26,359 nucleotides of DNA from the NCBI GenBank assembly GCA_964654535.1, contig CAZZIZ010000023.1, positions 1 to 26,359 on the forward strand. Direction: 5' to 3'. Shown here in pieces: positions 8,239 through 15,518 of the stretch. This DNA comes from CAZZIZ01 sp964654535. Lineage in GTDB: Bacteria; Bacteroidota; Bacteroidia; Chitinophagales; UBA2359. Made by a program: the position numbers and the translations under genes. Below the pieces are notes generated by a model, which ran no database searches, had not been told where the DNA came from, and saw only the letters and a list, made by a program, of their open reading frames with translations. How positions within the stretch are numbered: the first letter of the stretch is position 1; every line of letters begins with the position of its first letter.

Positions 8239-9041
8239 CACAAAAAAGATTTCAATGTATTTACTAAACCCATATTGTCATAATTGAGATGTTGCGCTCC
8301 ATCTACATAGGTCGTTGTACCGGTGATATACTCGGACATAGGGCTCGCTAAAAAGCACACTGCATTGGAGACATCCTCCACCTTACCAAATCGACCCAAT
8401 GGAATGGCTTTTTTAGCTTCTTCAAACATGTCCTGAACGGGTTGTGGATATTGATTGAGACCAGAACTTTCTATAATTCCTGGAGCTACACAGTTAATGC
8501 GGATATTATGTGAACTCCACTCCTGTGCCAAGGTCTTCGATAGATTTTCTACACCTGCCCTTGCTGCACCTGTATGGGCCATGCCCGGAAAGCCTCTATA
8601 AAGTCCTACTATAATATTAACAATGGTGCCTTGTTTTTGAGGTATGAAAAATACTTGTGCCATTTTTTGGGTCATGTAAAATGTTCCGTTCAAATTATTG
8701 TTTATCACGGCATTCCAGCCTTTGTGAGATATGAACTCGGCCATACTTGGAAATTGACCACCGGCATTATTAATCAGTATATCCAATCGCCCACTTTTCG
8801 ATTTTATCTTCTCCGCAAGCTGTTCAATATCCTCCTCATTTCTTATGTCACATTTAGCTGCCTCTATAGTTCCATATTCGTTAAGTGTTTTTTTTGCGTC
8901 CATCAGAAGTTCTTCTTTTCTAGAACAAATCCATACTGTGGCTCCTAGAATTAAGAAATCTTTTGCAATCTGATAACCTATACCAGATCTACCACCAGTG
9001 ACGAGCACTATTTTATTATGAAATGTCTCTTTTCTAAACAT
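8238..9041 (-). CDS. PECR/AtuB-like SDR (trans-2-enoyl-CoA reductase / dehydrogenase)
   Basis: The 267-aa SDR has TGGRSGIG at about 15-22 and NNAGGQF at about 91-97. It then has HTGAARAGVENLSK at about 156-169 where ordinary SDRs have YxxxK, so Tyr is replaced by Thr157 (or His156) and Lys by Arg161. The same SGAARAGV pattern occurs, as I recall, in peroxisomal trans-2-enoyl-CoA reductase (PECR) and in bacterial AtuB-type proteins, and 2,4-dienoyl-CoA reductases also lack the standard Tyr. Reduction of an enoyl- or dienoyl-CoA is therefore at least as likely as alcohol oxidation. The ATG start overlaps the BKACE stop by 8 bp, and its own stop couples to the next gene as TGATG. Confidence 0.88.
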   Translation of the reverse strand: MFRKETFHNKIVLVTGGRSGIGYQIAKDFLILGATVWICSRKEELLMDAKKTLNEYGTIEAAKCDIRNEEDIEQLAEKIKSKSGRLDILINNAGGQFPSMAEFISHKGWNAVINNNLNGTFYMTQKMAQVFFIPQKQGTIVNIIVGLYRGFPGMAHTGAARAGVENLSKTLAQEWSSHNIRINCVAPGIIESSGLNQYPQPVQDMFEEAKKAIPLGRFGKVEDVSNAVCFLASPMSEYITGTTTYVDGAQHLNYDNMGLVNTLKSFL

Positions 9042-9912
9042 ACTTTAGCTGACTGATTCTTGAAATATTAAGGGTTGCTCTAGTCTCTTCTATTGTAGCA
9101 GGTTCTCTTCCCATCACCCTTGCGAGGCTGACCGCTTGTTCTACAAGTTCACCATTTGATTTCGCCATTTCACCAGAAGGCAAATAAAAATTATCCTCTA
9201 ATCCGACGCGAATATTTCCACCCATCATAGCTGCTAATGCGGTCAGTCTCCATTGCTTTTTACTAATAACTATGGATTGCCAAAATGCTCCTTCCGGAAC
9301 TTGTTTAATTTGGTGCAAAAGATTTTCTGGTGTCGCAGGAATACCGCCTAATACTCCCATTACAAGACTGTAACAAGCATTATCTGGTATGAGCCCCATT
9401 GCTCTAAGTGGTTCCACATTTCTGATATGTCCCGTATCGAAGCATTCCATTTCAGGGGTGATACCATTATCAGTCATCATTTTGACAACTTCCTGCATGG
9501 TGTCAAAGGAGTTTTCGAATACGCCATTCCATATAAATTGTTTACTGCGTTTTGAGAAAATAGCATAGTTCATACTTCCCATATTGAAAGCCGCCATTTC
9601 AGGCTTGGTCGCGGCCAAGTGTTTTATTCTTTCTTCTACTGAAAGCCCTATTGCTCCAGTCGAATAATTGATGATGACATTTGGACATTGCTTCCTAACT
9701 TCTTTTGATATTTGTTCAAAAACATCGGTACGCCAACTGGGTGCTCCGTCATCTTCACGGGCATGTATGTGTACAATTGTTGCCCCTGCATCTACGGCAC
9801 GTTTGGCCTCTTTAGCAATTTCAATTGGCGTATAGGGAATATGAGGACAGTGAGAGCGATTTGTCGCTGCTCCTGTTAGCGCGGCTGATATGATTATTTT
9901 ATCTCTACTCAT
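9034..9912 (-). CDS. BKACE-family beta-keto acid cleavage enzyme (DUF849)
   Basis: This 292-aa TIM-barrel, Zn-dependent enzyme belongs to the family of 3-keto-5-aminohexanoate cleavage enzyme (Kce). Family members convert a beta-keto acid plus acetyl-CoA to acetoacetate plus a new acyl-CoA by a retro-Claisen reaction. Visible metal ligands are His48 and His50 in HIHARED and Glu239 in IRVGLEDNFYL; Arg235 and the CFDTGH segment at about 157-162 fit the active site. Length is normal for the family, and the start is ATG. It sits between the hydratase gene (6 bp) and an SDR (8-bp overlap). It could perform the C-C bond cleavage step of the pathway, in the place of an HMG-CoA-lyase-type enzyme that is not seen here. 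The actual keto acid substrate is unknown. Confidence 0.92.
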   Translation of the reverse strand: MSRDKIIISAALTGAATNRSHCPHIPYTPIEIAKEAKRAVDAGATIVHIHAREDDGAPSWRTDVFEQISKEVRKQCPNVIINYSTGAIGLSVEERIKHLAATKPEMAAFNMGSMNYAIFSKRSKQFIWNGVFENSFDTMQEVVKMMTDNGITPEMECFDTGHIRNVEPLRAMGLIPDNACYSLVMGVLGGIPATPENLLHQIKQVPEGAFWQSIVISKKQWRLTALAAMMGGNIRVGLEDNFYLPSGEMAKSNGELVEQAVSLARVMGREPATIEETRATLNISRISQLKYV

Positions 9913-9918
9913 AATTCG

Positions 9919-10737
9919 TTATTCTCCAGTCCATTCTGGTTTTCTTTTTTCTTTGAATGCCTTGAGTCCTTCCTGACCATCTTTACTGCCCATCGTTTGC
10001 ATTAGCATATCCATGAGGTACTTATGATTTGCGGAGGTATCTTTAATATGTGCCAAGGCCTTGAGACCATTTCTTATCGCAGTCGGACTGTTACTTTTAA
10101 GTTCTGTTATTATTTCTTCAGTACGATTATTTATACTTTCTGCCGTAAGAACTTCTGTTACAAGGCCATACTGATGGGCGGTTTTCACTGGCAAATTATA
10201 TCCTCTGATGCACCAGTCTATGACTTTTCTTGCAGGCATCACTTGCAACAGACTTTCCATTACTTGAAAAGGAAAGAGACCGCGTTTTACTTCTGGTAAT
10301 CCCATTTTTACGTTGTCCTGGGCAAGAACTATGTGAGCACCTGCGAGAAAGAAAAATCCGCCTGCATAGACATCTCCCTTTACCTTAGTAAGAATGGGGG
10401 TGGAGCAACTGCTGAATAGGGGACCCATCAGGATTTGCTCATCGGGTATAGGAACTGAAGAGTCGTTTTCGCCAGTCATTCCCATAAAGGCCTTCAAATC
10501 TGCGCCTGCACAAAAAACAGAACCTGTAGATTCTATAAGTATTACCCATATGTCTTTATTGGAATCTGCATACTCAATTGCATAAGCAATTTCATTTACC
10601 ATCTGAGGATGTAGTGCATTCTTTTTTTCGGCTCTATTAAGACAGATGGATAGTACATTTTCTTTCTGTTCAACTTTAAGAAAGGCGAAGGTTTGCTCAA
10701 GAAAAATAGAGCTTGATATGTCTTTATAAAATTTCAT
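9919..10737 (-). CDS. Enoyl-CoA hydratase/isomerase family protein
   Basis: This is a 272-aa crotonase-fold protein. Oxyanion-hole segments are FCAGADLKAF at about 75-84 and KGDVYAGG at about 120-127. One catalytic carboxylate is conserved, Glu149 in MGLPEVKRGLFP. The other (Glu144 of rat mitochondrial hydratase, in GGGCELA) is replaced by Phe at about 130 in AGGFFFLAG, so canonical two-Glu syn-hydration is not assured. There is an N-terminal extension of about 17 residues relative to typical members. The ATG overlaps the carboxylase alpha stop as ATGA, so translation is probably coupled. Context points to the hydratase step after carboxylation (methylglutaconyl-CoA or isohexenylglutaconyl-CoA hydratase, LiuC/AtuE role). 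Confidence 0.88.
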   Translation of the reverse strand: MKFYKDISSSIFLEQTFAFLKVEQKENVLSICLNRAEKKNALHPQMVNEIAYAIEYADSNKDIWVILIESTGSVFCAGADLKAFMGMTGENDSSVPIPDEQILMGPLFSSCSTPILTKVKGDVYAGGFFFLAGAHIVLAQDNVKMGLPEVKRGLFPFQVMESLLQVMPARKVIDWCIRGYNLPVKTAHQYGLVTEVLTAESINNRTEEIITELKSNSPTAIRNGLKALAHIKDTSANHKYLMDMLMQTMGSKDGQEGLKAFKEKRKPEWTGE

Positions 10738-12728
10738 TCTTGCTCCTCTATTTTTAGTAAAAGTTGGTTGCTCTCTATATTTTGATTTGCCTGAACATAG
10801 ATGTCCGTTACGAGACCCGCAGTAGCAGCCGTTATGACGTTCTCCATTTTCATAGAGGATAGCACAATGAGTGAATCGCCCTTTTTGACTTCAGCACCTA
10901 CTTCCACAATCACTTGTATAACCTGTGAAGGCATAGGAGCGATATAGGCATCAGATATTTCTTTATTTGATTCCTTGGGAAATTTTTCTTGTAATGAAAA
11001 TTGAAATGATCCTGTGCTGCTGTTTTGGAAAAAGAGATCCTGTCCCTCTTGCACAGAAAAAAACTCTATTCTTTCACCATTTACTTCAATGATCGTTTTG
11101 TGATCTGAAGTCTCAATTAGCAAGGCTTTATATTCATTGTTACCAATATGAATTAGGAATGCACCGGACTTAAATCTATAACTTAAGGTGTATTCCTCTT
11201 CCTCGCGTATATACACGTCTTTTATTGATTGATAAAAGTTGTTACGCCACCCTGGGGGAAGACCTTGTAGTAAGGTCTTATTGTCTTTTCTTTTCTGCCA
11301 TCTAGATAGGGTAGAGGCTATCAAAGCATGGTGAAACTGCTCAGTACGCTGTGTTGCTTCTGTCAGCTGGCCAATATTCTCATCTATGTAGTTGGTGTCA
11401 TATTTACCCGAAACAAAATTCGGATCATTAAGGATTTTTGATAATAAGGCCTGATTGGTTTTTAAGCCGAGGCATAATAAATTGTCAAGTGTATACTTAA
11501 GTTTTCTGATGGCACCCATTCTTTCTTTATCCCATACTATTAGTTTGGCGATCATAGGGTCATAGTAAATGGAAATGTGTGAGCCTGTATTCACGGCGGT
11601 TTCTACTCTTAGACCATTTAACTTTGGAACATCCCATAGGGCTACTGATCCGGAGCCGGGCATAAAATCATTGTTGGGATCTTCAGCATATAATCTTGAT
11701 TCTATTGCGTAACCGCTCGATATGACATCATTTTGTGCTAATGGCAAGGGCAATCCCATGGCAGAATTTAGTTGCAACTCCACAAGGTCTAGGCCTGTTA
11801 TCATTTCTGTAACTGGATGCTCAACCTGCAGTCTGGTATTAACTTCTAAGAAATAATAATTCTGACTAGTGTCGTCATAGATGAATTCTACTGTCCCAGC
11901 ATTGTCATAGTTCAAAGCCTTGGCAGCAGCAACTGCAGACTTTCCCATTTTCTGTCTTAGCTTATCTGTCATAATGGGAGAGGGACTTTCCTCTATAATC
12001 TTCTGATATCTTCTTTGGATGGAGCATTCTCTTTCCAAAATATGTATGACGTTTCCGTGCTGGTCACCAAAAATCTGAAACTCAATATGACGACCTCTTG
12101 AAATGTATTTTTCGATGATTAATTCGTCATCACCAAAGGCATTTTTAGCTTCTCTTTTGGCTGCATCAAATGCAGTTTGCAAATCACTCTGACTATGGAC
12201 TATACGCATGCCTTTTCCACCTCCTCCTGCAGCCGCCTTGAGTAATATTGGAAAGCCAATGTTTATAGCTTCTTTGGACATATTGTCGAAAGACTGATCG
12301 GCACCTTGATACCCGGGAATGACTGGCACCTGGTGTTTTTTCATTAGCGCTTTTGCAGAAGATTTGGAACCCATGCTTTTGATGGCTTGGATATTTGGAC
12401 CTATGAATATGATATTCTCTCTTTGACAGTATTCGGCAAAGGCTGCATTTTCTGACAAGAACCCATAGCCAGGATGAATAGCATCTACCTGATACTTTTT
12501 AGCGATCTCAATTATTTTTTCTTGATCCAAATAGGATTTGGCTGGCTCTGGCTGTCCGATGTGAATAGCTTTATCCGCCCCCAAAAGATATGGGGCGTTC
12601 TTGTCGGCTTCCGAGAAAAGAGCGATAGTCTTGATACCCATTTTTCTACAAGTTCGCATGATCCGTGAGGCGATTTCTCCACGATTGGCTATGAGTACAG
12701 TATTGATATTTTTTGCTAATGTCTCCAT
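10734..12728 (-). CDS. Acyl-CoA carboxylase alpha subunit (biotin carboxylase + BCCP)
   Basis: This 664-aa biotin-containing subunit is of the MCC/GCC/PCC class. The biotin carboxylase N domain begins VLIANRGEIASRI at 11-23, the ATP-grasp glycine loop GGGGKGMR is at 168-175, and the catalytic EVNTRLQVEHPVTE lies around residue 300. A BT-like linker at about 450-590 follows, then a biotinyl domain ending with SSMKMENV, where Lys627 is the biotin attachment site. The enzyme uses ATP and bicarbonate to charge biotin, and the beta subunit transfers the carboxyl to an acyl-CoA. It starts with ATG and overlaps the beta subunit gene by 13 bp. Whether the substrate is 3-methylcrotonyl-, geranyl-, propionyl- or another acyl-CoA is not decided by this subunit. 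Confidence 0.95.
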   Translation of the reverse strand: METLAKNINTVLIANRGEIASRIMRTCRKMGIKTIALFSEADKNAPYLLGADKAIHIGQPEPAKSYLDQEKIIEIAKKYQVDAIHPGYGFLSENAAFAEYCQRENIIFIGPNIQAIKSMGSKSSAKALMKKHQVPVIPGYQGADQSFDNMSKEAINIGFPILLKAAAGGGGKGMRIVHSQSDLQTAFDAAKREAKNAFGDDELIIEKYISRGRHIEFQIFGDQHGNVIHILERECSIQRRYQKIIEESPSPIMTDKLRQKMGKSAVAAAKALNYDNAGTVEFIYDDTSQNYYFLEVNTRLQVEHPVTEMITGLDLVELQLNSAMGLPLPLAQNDVISSGYAIESRLYAEDPNNDFMPGSGSVALWDVPKLNGLRVETAVNTGSHISIYYDPMIAKLIVWDKERMGAIRKLKYTLDNLLCLGLKTNQALLSKILNDPNFVSGKYDTNYIDENIGQLTEATQRTEQFHHALIASTLSRWQKRKDNKTLLQGLPPGWRNNFYQSIKDVYIREEEEYTLSYRFKSGAFLIHIGNNEYKALLIETSDHKTIIEVNGERIEFFSVQEGQDLFFQNSSTGSFQFSLQEKFPKESNKEISDAYIAPMPSQVIQVIVEVGAEVKKGDSLIVLSSMKMENVITAATAGLVTDIYVQANQNIESNQLLLKIEEQE

Positions 12729-14314
12729 ACTCCGTATGCTTCAGTTCCTTTTATTGGCCGGTTATGTACAACAGTGAGCGCAAAGCCTAAATAATTTCTT
12801 GTCTCCCGAGGATCTATAACGCCGTCATCCCAAAGTTCAGAGGTAGAGTGCCAAGCTGACGACTTTTTATCTGCTTCAATGGTGAGCATTTGTTTCAACA
12901 TATTTCCTTGCTCTTCGTCGTATTCTCTTCCGGCTTTTTTTGCTGCGGTTCTTTGTATTATTTCCATGACACCTGCTAATTGTTCAGAACCCATAACGCC
13001 AATTTTAGCATTTGGATAGGTGAACAAAAACCTTGGCCCATAAGATCTGCCGCACATACCATAGTTTCCAGCGCCATAAGAATTACCTATCATCAGAGTC
13101 AAGTGAGGCACTTCACTATTGGATACGGCATTAATTAGTTTAGCTCCATTCTTTATGATTCCTCCTTCCTCATATTCTTTACCAACCATGTATCCAGTAG
13201 TATTCTGAAGGAATAGAATTGGGATATCATTTTTATTGCAAAGCTGAATAAACTGAGCACCTTTGTTTGCGGAATCAGAGAAGATTACTCCATTGTTACC
13301 AATTATACCAATTGGATATCCGTGAATATATGCCCAACCAGTTACTAGTGTGGATCCATATTCTTTTTTGAATTCTGAAAAATCTGAATCATCCACTATT
13401 CTCATGATGACTTCTCTTACATCTATCGCTTGTTTTAAATTGAAAGGCACTACTGATAGCAGTTCTTCTGGATCAAATCGGGGTTCTTTGAATGCTTTTG
13501 GTATAAAAGTCCTGTTGGCCGACTTGATGTAAGTCATAATATCACGCGCCGCTCCTATGGCATCTGATTCATTCTCCGCTAGATAGTCACTGACACCAGA
13601 TATTCTGGAATGCATTTCTGCTCCTCCAAGTTCTTCGTCAGTGGAAACTTCGTTGGTGGCCATTTTTACTAGGGGAGGGCCCGCTAAAAATACTTTGGCT
13701 GATTTTTTTTGGAATATGGAAAAGTCAGACATACCAGGTACATAAGCTCCACCAGCCGTGGCATTACCGAAAACAATAGAAATAGTGGTCAGACCTAATT
13801 TCGATCGGTTAGTAATGTCTTTAAAAGATCGTCCGCCGTAATTGAAGATCTTATCTTGATCTGTCAGGTTTGCACCGCCACTCTCTACGAGATTTATAGT
13901 AGGCAAATGATTTTCCAGGGTAATATCATTCGCCCTTAGAGATTTGTTTAGTGTAACGGCATCTATAGAGCCTCCTTTTCTCGTACCTACATTAGAGTTG
14001 ATCATACAGAGTGTGCCTTGGACGAGGCCTATACCTGAGACGCTCGTTCCTCCAGGGCCAAATCCGCTTTTGTTAAGCAGACCAGCTAGCGGAAACAATT
14101 CCAGGAATGGACTGTCTTGATCCAACAGTAATTCTATTCTCTCTCTAGCCAGCATTTTATTTTTTGCTCTAGCTTTGGCAATGTGTTTTTCCTTTCCCTG
14201 AAAGCGCGCTTTTTCTAGATGCGTATTCAGCTCGGCAACTAAAGCTAGCATCTGCTCTCTGTTCTGTTGTACAGCTCTCTCGTCGAGATTGATATTTGAA
14301 TTAAGTATAGCCAT
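12716..14314 (-). CDS. Acyl-CoA carboxylase beta subunit (carboxyltransferase)
   Basis: This 532-aa carboxyltransferase has two crotonase-fold domains. Motifs are KMLARERIELLLD at about 54-66, ESGGANL at about 147-153, TAGGAYVPGMSD at about 185-196, FLAGPPLVK at about 206-214 and, in the second domain, NNGVIFSDSA, FLQNTTGYMVG and GNSYGAGNYGMCGR. I choose the ATG at 14314, one base after the tetR stop, because MAILNSNIN matches the usual N-terminus of MCC/GCC beta subunits. A TTG 36 bp upstream would give a 35-bp overlap and an atypical extension. The stretch between ESGGANL and TAGGAY (IFNYGGRSF) looks more like geranyl-CoA/other acyl-CoA carboxylases than classical MCC, but that is only an impression from the sequence. 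Confidence 0.94.
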   Translation of the reverse strand: MAILNSNINLDERAVQQNREQMLALVAELNTHLEKARFQGKEKHIAKARAKNKMLARERIELLLDQDSPFLELFPLAGLLNKSGFGPGGTSVSGIGLVQGTLCMINSNVGTRKGGSIDAVTLNKSLRANDITLENHLPTINLVESGGANLTDQDKIFNYGGRSFKDITNRSKLGLTTISIVFGNATAGGAYVPGMSDFSIFQKKSAKVFLAGPPLVKMATNEVSTDEELGGAEMHSRISGVSDYLAENESDAIGAARDIMTYIKSANRTFIPKAFKEPRFDPEELLSVVPFNLKQAIDVREVIMRIVDDSDFSEFKKEYGSTLVTGWAYIHGYPIGIIGNNGVIFSDSANKGAQFIQLCNKNDIPILFLQNTTGYMVGKEYEEGGIIKNGAKLINAVSNSEVPHLTLMIGNSYGAGNYGMCGRSYGPRFLFTYPNAKIGVMGSEQLAGVMEIIQRTAAKKAGREYDEEQGNMLKQMLTIEADKKSSAWHSTSELWDDGVIDPRETRNYLGFALTVVHNRPIKGTEAYGVWRH

Positions 14315-14315
14315 C

Positions 14316-14987
14316 TCAAAAAGTGACGTAGTTTTCAATTCTCGAATCAAATGGATCTCCCAGACTATTTAAATAGGCTTGACCAAAAAATGTTACAAAT
14401 GCTTGAATGCCTTTCTCAGTAAAATGCGTTATCAATAAGCTCCAGATAACTTTCTCGACATTCCCTTTTATCTGCTTCGATTTTCTGACGGAGTTTTGCG
14501 CTGACCAGAAAAAGGCTAGCATCCACGTGCTTAAAGCCAAGTTCTTATAAACACCAGGATAGGTTTCTTTTCTCATATTACCTTTTTCTATTGCAAAGGC
14601 AATTGCTGCTTCATTGTCTCTAATGGTTTGGTTGACCATTTTTTTAAACTTGCTGGCCAGCAGAGGATGATTTGTCACTAGTCGGTCTAGAAAAATAAAG
14701 GCGTACTTTTTTTGAAAGGTTTCATACAAACGCACTTCATTATGAAGATTTTCAAAGGATGGTAGTTGCCTGGACTTCTTTCTCTCATCTTCGAGCTTAT
14801 CCCACATTTGATCAGAAATGGCCTGGAGTAGGGCATCTTTATCCTTGTAGTGATAGACTAGATTGCCTCTGGATATGCCCACTTCTGCCGAAATCTCGAG
14901 CAGATTGACGGCATTATAGCCTTTGTTATTAAATAAACCAGTGGCTTTATCGATTATAATTTGCCGAGTATCATTCTGCATAGGCAT
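14316..14987 (-). CDS. TetR-family transcriptional regulator
   Basis: The 223-aa product has an N-terminal TetR helix-turn-helix at about residues 10-55, including FNNKGYNAVNLLEI and VGISRGNLVYHYKDKD, followed by an all-helical ligand-binding domain with no recognisable enzyme motif. TetR regulators of catabolic acyl-CoA operons (LiuR, AtuR, PsrA/FadR types) usually repress and are released by an acyl-CoA. It is the first gene of the operon, followed after 1 bp by the carboxylase beta ATG, so it is probably autoregulated with the whole cluster. A perfect 12-bp-arm palindrome lies 26 bp upstream of its ATG. A second Met at residue 3 is an alternative start. Confidence 0.93.
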   Translation of the reverse strand: MPMQNDTRQIIIDKATGLFNNKGYNAVNLLEISAEVGISRGNLVYHYKDKDALLQAISDQMWDKLEDERKKSRQLPSFENLHNEVRLYETFQKKYAFIFLDRLVTNHPLLASKFKKMVNQTIRDNEAAIAFAIEKGNMRKETYPGVYKNLALSTWMLAFFWSAQNSVRKSKQIKGNVEKVIWSLLITHFTEKGIQAFVTFFGQAYLNSLGDPFDSRIENYVTF

Positions 14988-15013
14988 AAATGTAAAAAAA
15001 ATTAGTCAAAAGT

Positions 15014-15041
15014 GTCTAATTGTTTTGTCAAACAATTAGAC
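15014..15041. promoter_or_regulatory. Probable TetR operator (12-bp inverted repeat)
   Basis: The arms GTCTAATTGTTT (15014-15025) and AAACAATTAGAC (15030-15041) are perfect reverse complements around a 4-bp centre. Size, symmetry and position upstream of tetR fit a TetR dimer (or double-dimer) operator. No T-run follows, so a terminator is unlikely. The assignment is by position and symmetry only. Confidence 0.7.
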
Positions 15042-15049
15042 TTCATTTT

Positions 15050-15085
15050 GTAAAGTATCTCAAGGCATTGCTTTTTATGCCAAAA
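15050..15085 (-). promoter_or_regulatory. Weak candidate Bacteroidota promoter for the tetR operon
   Basis: On the minus strand TACTTTAC (15057-15050) resembles the Bacteroidota -7 element TAnnTTTG, with TTTTGG (15085-15080) as a possible -33 box. The spacing is slightly longer than usual. Transcription would begin at or inside the palindrome at 15014-15041, which would make bound TetR block initiation. Confidence 0.3.
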
Positions 15086-15300
15086 GGTGTTCGAAAGCGG
15101 CTGGTCTCTTTATTCAGAGTTGTTTGGTATAGTTCTACAGCTTTAGTGTATGTTCATGAGCACTATTTCGCTTATTTCTAGAGTAGCTCATTTGTGAGGA
15201 TTTTTTAGCTGGCTCACTGGTTTTTATGAAACGCATTTTGGTTCAAACACGAACAAGCATTTTTCCGCGTGAGGGATAGAGGCGTTTGTGAAGCTCTTGT

Positions 15301-15360
15301 TTGAAAAAGTAAGAAAGGTCTTTAGCTCCCAAGAGCTAGAGAGACCTTTTGCTTTTTCAA
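15301..15360. terminator. 60-nt hairpin within repeat copy A, possible bidirectional terminator
   Basis: Outer arms TTGAAAAAG and CTTTTTCAA, middle arms AAAGGTCT and AGACCTTT, and inner arms AGCTC and GAGCT form one long, slightly bulged stem. The A-run in one arm and T-run in the other are suited to Rho-independent termination in either direction. It could end the GH5 transcript arriving from the right. Its location inside a repeated element means termination may be secondary to another role. Confidence 0.5.
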
Positions 15361-15395
15361 GAACAAAGCGACCGCCGAAAGCCCGACCCCGAACT

Positions 15396-15451
15396 TTGGC
15401 AACGTAACAAAGGCTTTCCGCTTGCGGAAGAAGCTTTTGTTACGTTGCCAA
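15396..15451. repeat. Long hairpin 2 within repeat copy A
   Basis: A perfect 16-bp outer stem pairs TTGGCAACGTAACAAA (15396-15411) with TTTGTTACGTTGCCAA (15436-15451). An inner stem (GCTT/AAGC, TTCCG/CGGAA) closes a short CTTG loop. In copy B the corresponding place holds a much shorter, unrelated hairpin (TTGCGC/GCGCAA), so pairing rather than sequence is kept. Confidence 0.85.
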
Positions 15452-15518
15452 GAGGTGAGTGGGGCACGCCCAAAGCATTTATACTCAATAAAAAAAGGAA
15501 TGAAAATTGTCCGTTGCT

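Larger units (their letters stand above)
15269..15474 (+). repeat. Structured intergenic repeat, copy A
   Basis: This is a modular element with conserved boxes separated by hairpins. On the plus strand the order is GTGAGGGATAGAGGCG (15269-15284), hairpin 1 (15301-15360), the box GCCGAAAGCCCGACCCC (15374-15390), hairpin 2 (15396-15451) and GGGGCACGCCCAAA (15461-15474). The last three parts recur in inverted orientation at 26241-26359. It resembles REP-like palindromic elements I associate with Bacteroidota intergenic regions, but its family was not verified. It lies downstream of the GH5 gene and could also terminate that transcript. The remaining intergenic sequence, about 15086-15268, shows no gene or recognised signal. 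Confidence 0.8.

Noticed and set aside
8574..8948. 124-residue open frame on the plus strand
   Set aside because: It lies wholly opposite a well-conserved SDR gene, has no recognisable domain and no start signal, so it is a shadow frame.
14315..14350. N-terminal extension of the carboxyltransferase from a TTG start
   Set aside because: It would overlap tetR by 35 bp and add residues not typical of the family. The ATG at 14314 one base after the tetR stop gives the expected MAIL-type N-terminus.
14988..15300. Search for a small gene or RNA gene between tetR and repeat copy A
   Set aside because: No tRNA-like fold or credible short open frame with a start signal was found beyond the palindrome and promoter-like boxes.
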